NCBI RefSeq assembly: GCF_036226365.1
Contig: NZ_CP108462.1
Coordinates: 6,604,501 to 6,668,500 of the forward strand
Reading direction: 5' to 3'
Source of the DNA: Streptomyces sp. NBC_01262
GTDB taxonomy: Bacteria; Actinomycetota; Actinomycetes; Streptomycetales; Streptomycetaceae
DNA: 64,000 nucleotides
In this document: positions 17,114-26,138 of the stretch, in pieces
Position numbering within the stretch: the first letter of the stretch is position 1
Layout of the letters: every line of letters starts with the position of its first letter
Translations under genes and position numbers: made by a program
The notes under the pieces: model-generated
Seen by the model: only the letters and a program-made list of their open reading frames with translations
Databases searched by the model: none
What the model was told of the DNA's origin: nothing

Positions 17114-18174
17114 CGCTGTCCTCCGTTGTAGTACGGGCCCTGGGCCGGCTGCTGCCAGTTGACCGGCTGAAGGCGGTCTGCGCTGACGTCGGCCGGCTCG
17201 GCCGGGGGCATCGGGGGAACCTCGGTGCCGTAGGCGGGCGTCTCGTAGTAGGGCGTCTGGTAGCCGGTGTCCTGGTAGCCGTTGTTCTGGTATCCGGGGT
17301 TCGGATAGCCGCCCTGGTCGGGTACCGGCGGCAGTTGGGCGGTGGCTTCGGCGGCGGCCAGAGGCTGAGCATAGACCGGCGGAAGCTGGGCAAGTGAATC
17401 CGGGGGCGGCGCGACCGGTGGGAAGTTGGGCAGCGGAGGCAGGGATTCGGTGTACGCCATCGGGATGCCGTCGGCCCGCTCGTTGGGGACGGACCCGGCG
17501 CGACGCCGGCCGGTGCCCGTGCTGCCGCGTGGGGCCGAGACGCCCGTCGCCGAGGGCCGCAACGGGAAAAGGGCCTCGCCGCGCGTGGCGCGCATGCGGA
17601 CGACCAGGGCGATGGCCACGCCGATCACGGCGAGGCAGTACATCACGATGAACTGGGTCTTCGCCGAACGGCCCGCGTTCAGCCCGTGCACCAGGGCCGT
17701 GCACCAGGAGACGTACGAGGTGCAGTGCAGGATCCGCCAGCGCACCGGGTGGCGGCGCTCGGCGAAGGCGCTGCGCATCGCGCCGGTGACGGCGGTGAGG
17801 ATCATGGTGTACGCGGCGAGGCTGCCGAGGCCGACCAGAAAGGCCTGGCCGGTGAAGCCGATCGGGCTGAACACCTGGAACATCGTGGCGTGGCCTTCGG
17901 CCACCTTGACCGATATGTGCACGATCAGGAAGCACACCGCGGCGACCCCCAGCGCCCGGTGAATGCCCTGCGTCATGAGCCGCTGGCGCGGGCCGAGGAA
18001 GAACTCGTCGGTGGAGACGAGCCCCCAGATGACGGCCGCGCTGAGCGATACCAGGGAGAGCACGCCGACGCCGAAGTCGAGGAAGGCGAGCAGTGGGCCA
18101 CTGGCCGTGGCACCCACGGCGACCAGGGCGACGCCGATGCCGCCGGTCATGGCGACACGGAGGAAACGGGACAT
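17110..18174 (-). CDS. Ferric reductase-like membrane cytochrome b with Tyr/Pro/Gln-rich tail
   Basis: 354 residues from the ATG at 18172-18174 (AGAGG upstream); an in-frame extension up to 18288 looks unlike protein. Five or six hydrophobic helices occupy about 8-193. Four histidines are placed as in ferric-reductase-type diheme proteins: H72 and H86 on one helix, H150 and H163 on another, 12-13 residues between each pair. The C-terminal ~150 residues are cytoplasmic or exposed low-complexity sequence rich in Pro, Tyr, Gln and Gly (NPGYQNNGYQDTGYQTPYY). The coupled downstream gene encodes an NADH-binding iron-sulfur flavoprotein, so transmembrane electron transfer is the likely job. The natural acceptor (iron, quinone or other) is unknown. 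Confidence 0.8.
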   Translation of the reverse strand: MSRFLRVAMTGGIGVALVAVGATASGPLLAFLDFGVGVLSLVSLSAAVIWGLVSTDEFFLGPRQRLMTQGIHRALGVAAVCFLIVHISVKVAEGHATMFQVFSPIGFTGQAFLVGLGSLAAYTMILTAVTGAMRSAFAERRHPVRWRILHCTSYVSWCTALVHGLNAGRSAKTQFIVMYCLAVIGVAIALVVRMRATRGEALFPLRPSATGVSAPRGSTGTGRRRAGSVPNERADGIPMAYTESLPPLPNFPPVAPPPDSLAQLPPVYAQPLAAAEATAQLPPVPDQGGYPNPGYQNNGYQDTGYQTPYYETPAYGTEVPPMPPAEPADVSADRLQPVNWQQPAQGPYYNGGQR

Positions 18175-18276
18175 GCTGGCCTCTGACGTGGTGCCGCTGG
18201 GGCCTCCGGCCGGAGAAGGGGGGTTCTCGCGGCGGGAGTCGGAGCGTTGAGGGAGGGGGCGCATGCGCATGACGCT

Positions 18277-18298
18277 ATGCGTGTACACCCATGCGTGT
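18277..18298. repeat. Direct repeat ATGCGTGT upstream of the cytochrome gene
   Basis: Two exact copies of ATGCGTGT with a 14-bp period (18277-18284, 18291-18298), separated by ACACCC-type sequence. Spaced direct repeats of this kind often bind tandem regulators; the 14-bp spacing is not a whole helical turn, so this is weak. Confidence 0.3.
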
Positions 18299-18409
18299 GA
18301 GGATTTTCAGCAACCTGAGATGTGGATCATTACGAACTGCTAACGTCAGTACGTTCGGGAGGCTGCTGTGACCGGGGGGACCGCGTGGGGGACGCGGGAC
18401 GGACGCAGG

Positions 18410-18427
18410 GTCCACTGTGCGGTGGAC
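18410..18427. repeat. Inverted repeat upstream of the sedolisin gene
   Basis: Perfect dyad GTCCAC-TGTGCG-GTGGAC, about 140 nt before the start of the S53 peptidase. It could be an operator; no regulator of this gene is present in the window. Confidence 0.3.
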
Positions 18428-18567
18428 ACAGGGTTGCGTGCAGGGTTTTCCCTCAAGTGTGCTAGTCGGCGCCCCACTTGGTGCTTTCTTGGTAATTCCA
18501 TTCCTCTGGCATGAACTGTTCACGGCGAGAGTGACGACGCACGCGACGAACTTTCGCAGGGGGTTTC

Positions 18568-20547
18568 ATGAGCTCTTCCCGCACCAGAAAGCGGCGTACC
18601 GGACTGGCCTTGGCGGCGACGCTGCCGATGGTCGCCGGCGCCCTGGCCATGGGCATACCCACCGTTGCCCACGCCGACGCCGCCGCGTCCTCCCGTGACG
18701 CCCTGACCGGCACCAAGCCCGCCTGGGCCACGGCCAAGGCCGACAAGGGCGCCACGGCCGACTCCAGCAAGGTCACCGCCCGGGTCTACTTCGCCGGGCG
18801 CGACGCCGACGGTCTGGCGGCCTACGCGAAGGCCGTGTCCGACCCGAGCTCGGCCCTGTACGGCAAGTACCTGACGGCGAAGCAGGCCAACGCCCGCTTC
18901 GGCACGACCACGGCCCAGGTGGCCGAGGTCAAGTCCTGGCTGAAGTCCTCCGGGCTGAAGGTCACCGGGACCACCGCGCGCTATGTCACGGTGACCGGCG
19001 ATGTCGCCGCTGCCGAGAAGGCGTTCAGCACCCAGCTGCACAACTACACCAAGAGCGGCAAGACCTACCGCGCGCCCTCCAAGACGGCCTCCGCGCCGGC
19101 GGCCCTGAACGGCGCGGTCCTCACCGTCACCGGTCTGGACAACGCCCCGCACCTGGTCAAGCACAACGAGACGCTGCCCGAGCCGAGCGCGGTCTTCAAG
19201 AACTCCGGGCCGTTCTCCTCGTACTACGGCTCCAAGGTGGCCAGCGGCCTCCCGTCCGCGTACGGCTCCAAGCAGCCCTACGCGGTCAAGGGCTACACCG
19301 GCACCCAGCTGCGCGCCGCCTACGGCGCGAAGTCGGGCAACACCGGCAAGGGCGTCACCGTCGCCATCACCGACGCCTTCGCCTCGCCGTACATCACCAA
19401 GGACGCGAAGACCTACGCGTCCAAGAACGGTGACGCGGGCTACGGCAAGGGCCAGCTCACCCAGGTCCTGCCGAGCGACTACCGGTACACCGCCGAGGAC
19501 GAGTGCGACGCGGCCGGCTGGTACGGCGAGGAGACCCTCGACGTCGAGGCCGTGCACGGTGTCGCGCCCAAGTCGGACATCGTCTACGTCGGCGCCGCGT
19601 CCTGCACGGACGAGGACCTGCTCGACTCGCTCGCCAAGATCGTGGACAACCGTCTCGCCGACATCGTCACCAACTCCTGGGGCGAGGCCGAGGAGTACGA
19701 CACCGCGGCGCCGCTGTACGACACGATCTTCCAGCAGGGCGCTGTCGAGGGCATCGGCTTCTACTTCTCCTCCGGTGACAGCGGCGACGAGCTCGCCAAC
19801 TCCGGCACGAAGCAGGTCGACGCCCCCGCCAACTCCCCGTGGGTGACCGCGGTCGGCGGCACCTCGCTGGCGGTCGGCAAGGGCAACAAGTACAACTGGG
19901 AGACCAGCTGGGGCACCACCAAGTCCCTGCTGAGCGCCGACGGCACCAGCTGGGCCTCGCTGCCCGGCACGTACTCGTACGGCGGCGGTGGCGGCACCAG
20001 CAAGCTCTACGACCAGCCGTTCTACCAGCGCGGTGTCGTGTCCGACTCGCTGGCCCTGGCCAACGGCGGCACGACCAAGCAACGTGTCGTCCCGGACGTC
20101 TCGGCCGTGGGTGACCCGCAGACCGGCTTCTTGGTCGGACAGAGCCAGACCTTCCCCGACGGCTCGATCCAGTACAGCGAGTACCGCATCGGCGGCACCT
20201 CGCTCGCCTCGCCGGTCTTCGCGGCCATCCAGGCGCTGGCGCAGCAGGCGCAGGGCGGCGTGCCGATCGGTTTCGCCAACCCGTCGATCTACAACAAGTA
20301 CGGCACCTCGGCCTACCACGATGTGACGGACTTCCCGCTCGGCGCCGGCAAGCGGATGGCGGTGGTCCGGGTGGACTACGCCAACGGCTTCGACGCCGCC
20401 GACGGCACCATCACCTCGCTGCGCAGCCTCGGCCGGGACAGCTCGCTGGCCGCGGTCGTCGGCTACGACAACGCCACCGGTGTCGGCAGCCCCGCGGACG
20501 GCTACCTGAAGTCGTTCGCGAAGTACGGCAAGCACCACGGTCGCTGA
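18568..20547 (+). CDS. Secreted S53 (sedolisin/kumamolisin-like) serine-carboxyl peptidase
   Basis: 659 residues, ATG after a G-rich ribosome site. A Sec signal with a basic start (MSSSRTRKRRTGLALAATLP) ends near AHADA. A pro-kumamolisin activation domain follows (RVYFAGRDADGLAAYAKAVSDPSSALYGKYLTAKQANARFG, about 71-111). The mature domain shows the catalytic set: E321 and D325 in GEETLDVE, D404 in SSGDSGD, and nucleophile S545 in GGTSLASP. The C-terminus near FDAADGTITS/GYDNATGVGSP fits the calcium-binding site. The family consists of proteases active at acid pH, and zymogen cleavage outside the cell is expected. A terminator hairpin follows. Confidence 0.94.
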   Translation: MSSSRTRKRRTGLALAATLPMVAGALAMGIPTVAHADAAASSRDALTGTKPAWATAKADKGATADSSKVTARVYFAGRDADGLAAYAKAVSDPSSALYGKYLTAKQANARFGTTTAQVAEVKSWLKSSGLKVTGTTARYVTVTGDVAAAEKAFSTQLHNYTKSGKTYRAPSKTASAPAALNGAVLTVTGLDNAPHLVKHNETLPEPSAVFKNSGPFSSYYGSKVASGLPSAYGSKQPYAVKGYTGTQLRAAYGAKSGNTGKGVTVAITDAFASPYITKDAKTYASKNGDAGYGKGQLTQVLPSDYRYTAEDECDAAGWYGEETLDVEAVHGVAPKSDIVYVGAASCTDEDLLDSLAKIVDNRLADIVTNSWGEAEEYDTAAPLYDTIFQQGAVEGIGFYFSSGDSGDELANSGTKQVDAPANSPWVTAVGGTSLAVGKGNKYNWETSWGTTKSLLSADGTSWASLPGTYSYGGGGGTSKLYDQPFYQRGVVSDSLALANGGTTKQRVVPDVSAVGDPQTGFLVGQSQTFPDGSIQYSEYRIGGTSLASPVFAAIQALAQQAQGGVPIGFANPSIYNKYGTSAYHDVTDFPLGAGKRMAVVRVDYANGFDAADGTITSLRSLGRDSSLAAVVGYDNATGVGSPADGYLKSFAKYGKHHGR

Positions 20548-20576
20548 CCGTCACCGACGGTCACTGACAACACGGC

Positions 20577-20612
20577 GGGCCCGCGCCGGGGAGCGATCCT
20601 CGGTGCGGGCCC
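20577..20612 (+). terminator. Hairpin terminator after the S53 peptidase
   Basis: GGGCCCGC pairs with GCGGGCCC, continued by an inner imperfect stem (CCG...GAG / CTC...CGG). It ends 15 nt before the putative leuS leader promoter, so it separates the two units. Confidence 0.6.
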
Positions 20613-20626
20613 TTCCCGCTCTGCGG

Positions 20627-20632
20627 TAACCT
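20627..20632 (+). promoter_or_regulatory. Putative -10 element of the leuS leader transcript
   Basis: TAACCT ends 6 nt before the leader-peptide ATG at 20639. With no ribosome site in between, the leader peptide is probably translated from a leaderless mRNA. Confidence 0.5.
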
Positions 20633-20638
20633 GACCAC

Positions 20639-20677
20639 ATGCGTGCCGTACGCCTTCTGCTTACCGAGCCGCACTGA
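20639..20677 (+). CDS. leuS leader peptide with three consecutive leucine codons
   Basis: A 12-codon open frame encoding MRAVRLLLTEPH, too short for normal gene finding. Leu codons CTT-CTG-CTT occupy 20654-20662. A 10-11 bp hairpin (20668-20699) begins just after and includes the stop codon, and a terminator hairpin with a T tract follows at 20702-20725, before the leuS start at 20804. This is the arrangement of ribosome-mediated attenuation: low charged tRNA-Leu would stall the ribosome on the Leu codons and change the downstream folding. The functional reading is inference from structure; attenuation of branched-chain amino acid and aminoacyl-tRNA genes has been proposed in actinobacteria before. 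Confidence 0.72.
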   Translation: MRAVRLLLTEPH

Positions 20678-20699
20678 CCAGGATCCCAGTCGGTGCGGC
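20668..20699 (+). promoter_or_regulatory. Leader hairpin of the leuS attenuator
   Basis: CCGCACTGAC (20669-20678) pairs with GTCGGTGCGG (20689-20698) with one G-T wobble, extended by one G-C pair. A stalled ribosome on the Leu codons would cover its 5' arm. The freed loop CAGGA (20679-20683) can pair with TCCTG (20706-20710) inside the terminator, a possible antiterminator. Confidence 0.55.
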
Positions 20700-20701
20700 G
20701 T

Positions 20702-20725
20702 CCCCTCCTGAGCGAGGGGCTTTTT
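20702..20725 (+). terminator. Attenuator terminator upstream of leuS
   Basis: CCCCTC / GAGGGG stem with a 6-nt loop followed by CTTTTT, a textbook intrinsic terminator and rare in this high-GC sequence. It lies between the leader peptide and the leuS start. Confidence 0.72.
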
Positions 20726-20803
20726 CGTTTCCGCAGGCAGACGGGCAGATTGCCGTACGGCCGGGCCGCAGGCCGTCATGACATCGATGGAGTACCGAGG
20801 ACG

Positions 20804-23659
<2,856 letters not shown>

Positions 23660-23674
23660 GACTCGTAACCCTTA

Positions 23675-23715
23675 GGGGCATGTTGGGGGTTCTCCCGGAA
23701 CCCGTGACATGCCCC
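23675..23715 (+). terminator. Two-part hairpin after leuS
   Basis: Outer stem GGGGCATGT / ACATGCCCC (9 bp) encloses an inner stem GGGTTC / GAACCC, 16 nt after the leuS stop. There is no T tract. Its place between leuS and the next gene fits termination. Confidence 0.55.
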
Positions 23716-23772
23716 GAGCGTTTACCGTGGACCTACGCACGCCGCACAGCACCGCTGAGCATAGGAGCCGTC

Positions 23773-24369
23773 GTGGAAATCGCCGCCGTCGTGATCCTGC
23801 TGCTCTTCACGTCATTCCTCACGGTGGGCGTCGTCGCCACCGTGCGGACCGTACGGGCCGTGAAGCGCGGCGTCGAGCGCACCGGCTTGCAGGCGCGGCG
23901 GATGGTCGAGGACACCACGCTGCGCGCGCGCAGCATCGCCCAGCCCGGACCAGCGGGCCGCCTCGCGGAACTGCGGCTCTCGCTGCGCACGTCCATCGTC
24001 AGTACGCGCGAGGCGCTGGAGTCCGAAGCCGCGTCCGACCCCTCGCTGAGCGAGGCCATGGGGCTGCTGACCCGGCTCCGCAGCCACGCCAAGCAGTTGG
24101 ACGCCGAACTGCGGCTGCTGGAGCGCGAGCCCGACCGTGAGCGGCTCACCGCCCGGCTCCCCGAACTGGAGGAGCGCACGCGGCGGATCACCCACTCCGC
24201 CGACTCGCTGCGCTGGGCCGCCCAGGACCGCGCCCGGCAGTTCGCCGACGACGACCTGGCCGCGCTGGGACGGGACATCGACGTCGAGGCGGGGGCGCTG
24301 CGGCACTGGACGCAGGCGGCGCCGGCGCCCGCGGCGGCCCCGGCTCCGGAGTCGAAGCGCCTCGCTTGA
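23773..24369 (+). CDS. Membrane-anchored coiled-coil-like protein
   Basis: 198 residues from the GTG at 23773, which has TAGGAG upstream. The N-terminal membrane helix (IAAVVILLLFTSFLTVGVVATV, 3-24) is followed by a basic segment and then a long charged alpha-helical cytoplasmic region with heptad character (LLTRLRSHAKQLDAELRLLEREPDRERL ... LPELEERTRRITHSADSLRWAAQDRARQF). It ends in an Ala/Pro-rich tail. This looks like a short anchored coiled coil; no enzymatic motif is visible and I do not recognise a named family. Confidence 0.68.
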   Translation: MEIAAVVILLLFTSFLTVGVVATVRTVRAVKRGVERTGLQARRMVEDTTLRARSIAQPGPAGRLAELRLSLRTSIVSTREALESEAASDPSLSEAMGLLTRLRSHAKQLDAELRLLEREPDRERLTARLPELEERTRRITHSADSLRWAAQDRARQFADDDLAALGRDIDVEAGALRHWTQAAPAPAAAPAPESKRLA

Positions 24370-24435
24370 TGTCTGCTTGATCCTCGCTTGATCGTTTGCG
24401 AGGTCCCCGTACTGTCCTCGGACCCCGACCGCGGG

Positions 24436-24441
24436 TAACCT
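24436..24441 (+). promoter_or_regulatory. Putative -10 element for leaderless degV transcript
   Basis: TAACCT ends 7 nt before ATG 24449. It is the same hexamer as at the leuS leader. No ribosome site is present. Confidence 0.45.
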
Positions 24442-24448
24442 CCCGCAC

Positions 24449-25294
24449 ATGTCCTCCCATGTCGCTATCGTCACCGATTCCACGGCCTACCTGCCGCAGG
24501 AGGCTCTGACCCGGCACCGGATCACCGTGGTGCCGCTCGTGGTGGTGATCGGCGACGAGGCGCTCGAAGAGGGCACCGAGGTCTCCGCCCCCGCTGTGGC
24601 GCGCGCCTTGCAGCGCCGGAAGCCGGTGACCACCTCCCGGCCCGGCCCCGCCGAGTTCGCCGCCGCCTACCGCGCCGCCGCCGAGGCAGGCGCGGAGACG
24701 ATCGTCTCCCTCCACCTGTCCGCCGAGTTCTCCGGCACCTACGACGCCGCCCTGCTGGCCGCCGCCGACGCGCCCGTGCCGGTGCGGGTGGTGGACACCG
24801 CGATGGTCGCGATGGCGCTGGGCTTCCCCGTACTGAGCGCGGCCGAGGCGGCGGAGGCGGGCGGTTCCTCCGACGATGTCGTCGCGGCCGCCGAGAAGCG
24901 GGCCTCGGACACCTCCGCGTACTTCTACGTCGACACCCTGGACTACCTGCGGCGCGGCGGCCGCATCGGCGCGGCACAGGCGCTGCTCGGATCCGCGCTC
25001 GCCGTCAAGCCGCTGCTCCAGCTCTCGGAGGGCCGCATCGAGTTGATGGAGAAGGTGCGCACGGCCTCCAAGGCCGTCGCCCGGCTGGAGGAGATCGTCG
25101 TCGAGCGGGCCGGCACCCGGCGCGTGGACATCGCCGTCCACCATCTGGCCTCCGCCGACCGGGCCGCGGCTCTGGCGGAGCGCCTGCGCGGCCGGGTTCC
25201 CGGGCTCGACACGCTGGTGCTGAGCGAGGTCGGCGCGGTGATCGGCGCGCATACGGGGCCGGGGCTGCTGGGCGTGGTCGTGTCGCCGCACTGA
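24449..25294 (+). CDS. DegV family fatty-acid-binding protein
   Basis: 281 residues. The start VAIVTDSTAYLP (about 5-16), then VTTSRPGPAEFAAAY, the conserved LHLSAEFSGTYDAALLAA, VVDTAMVAMALGF, and FYVDTLDYLRRGGRIGAAQALLGSALAVKPLL define DegV. The family binds a fatty acid between two domains; related FakB proteins present it to the kinase FakA. No FakA-like kinase gene is adjacent here, so the partner, if any, is elsewhere. Streptomycetes usually carry this gene just before the comEA-comEC pair, as here. Confidence 0.92.
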   Translation: MSSHVAIVTDSTAYLPQEALTRHRITVVPLVVVIGDEALEEGTEVSAPAVARALQRRKPVTTSRPGPAEFAAAYRAAAEAGAETIVSLHLSAEFSGTYDAALLAAADAPVPVRVVDTAMVAMALGFPVLSAAEAAEAGGSSDDVVAAAEKRASDTSAYFYVDTLDYLRRGGRIGAAQALLGSALAVKPLLQLSEGRIELMEKVRTASKAVARLEEIVVERAGTRRVDIAVHHLASADRAAALAERLRGRVPGLDTLVLSEVGAVIGAHTGPGLLGVVVSPH

Positions 25295-25351
25295 GCCCGG
25301 GAAGTTATCCACAGGCTCAGATCAAGATCATCTTTGTGGTGCCATCTTCCT

Positions 25352-25357
25352 TACCGT
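25352..25357 (+). promoter_or_regulatory. Putative -10 element for leaderless comEA transcript
   Basis: TACCGT ends 7 nt before ATG 25365 and no ribosome site is present. Confidence 0.4.
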
Positions 25358-25364
25358 CAGTTGC

Positions 25365-26138
25365 ATGGCAACTCTCACCGCTCACAAACACCTTGACGCC
25401 GCCGGCGCCGCTGACGCCGTCCGGGCCCGCGCCGCCGCGCTCTTCGACCGGCCTCCGCCGTCCGCGATCGAGCCCGAGCCCGAGTCCGAGGCCTCTGTGT
25501 CTGTTGCGCCTTCCAGAGTGGCCAGAGCGCGGGACTGGGCGTACGTACGATGCGGCCTGGAGCCGAGGACGGTGGCCGCGCTCGCGGTGCTGCTGATCGC
25601 GGCCGTCGGGTTCGCGGCGTACCACTTCTGGGCGAGCGGCCCGGCGACGGTGGCCGTGCCGGGAGTCTCGCCGCAGCCGTCGCCGGGGCCGGTGCCCGGG
25701 CCGCCGCCGGTCATCGGCGCAGCGAAGGCGGGCAGGGCCGTGCTGGTGGACATCGCGGGCAAGGTGCGCAGGCCGGGCGTGCGCAAGCTGCCTCCCGGAT
25801 CCCGGGTCGCGGACGCCGTCAGGGCGGCGGGCGGCGCGCTGCCGGGCATCGACACCAGCGCGCTGAACCTCGCCCGGATCGTCGCCGACGGCGAGCAGAT
25901 CCTCGTCGGCGCCCCGGCCCCGCCCATGGCCGGCACCGGGCCCGGCGCGCCGGTCAGCCTGAGCACCGCCACCCCGGAACAACTGGAGACGCTGCCCGGC
26001 GTGGGCCCTGTCCTCGCTCGCCATATCGTCGACTACCGCACCCAGCACGGCGGTTTCACCTCCGTCGACCAGCTCAACGAAGTCACCGGCATCGGCGACC
26101 ACCGCTTCGCCGACCTCAAGCCCCTGGTCACCCCGTGA
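25365..26138 (+). CDS. comEA: ComEA-like helix-hairpin-helix DNA-binding protein
   Basis: 257 residues. A cytoplasmic N-terminus (~1-65) leads into a membrane anchor (TVAALAVLLIAAVGFAAYHFW), then a Pro-rich linker. An SLBB domain follows (VLVDIAGKVRRPGVRKLPPGSRVADAVRAAGG), and the C-terminal tandem helix-hairpin-helix is at about 196-257 (LSTATPEQLETLPGVGPVLARHIVDYR ... FTSVDQLNEVTGIGDHRFADLKPL). ComEA binds double-stranded DNA outside the membrane during uptake. The stop overlaps the comEC start (GTGA), so the two are coupled. Streptomycetes are not known for natural transformation and may use these proteins in another DNA role. Confidence 0.92.
   Translation: MATLTAHKHLDAAGAADAVRARAAALFDRPPPSAIEPEPESEASVSVAPSRVARARDWAYVRCGLEPRTVAALAVLLIAAVGFAAYHFWASGPATVAVPGVSPQPSPGPVPGPPPVIGAAKAGRAVLVDIAGKVRRPGVRKLPPGSRVADAVRAAGGALPGIDTSALNLARIVADGEQILVGAPAPPMAGTGPGAPVSLSTATPEQLETLPGVGPVLARHIVDYRTQHGGFTSVDQLNEVTGIGDHRFADLKPLVTP

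Larger units (their letters stand above)
18175..18567. other. 393-nt divergent intergenic region
   Basis: No gene is supported here. It separates the leftward cytochrome/flavoprotein pair from the rightward sedolisin gene and must hold both promoters. It contains a direct repeat ATGCGTGT at 18277-18284 and 18291-18298 and a dyad GTCCAC-N6-GTGGAC at 18410-18427. A relatively AT-rich stretch at about 18300-18350 stands out. No confident -10/-35 pair was found. Confidence 0.5.

Noticed and set aside
20639-20803. T-box riboswitch before leuS
   Set aside because: The leader is too short, lacks the T-box core, and a Leu-codon peptide explains the structure better.
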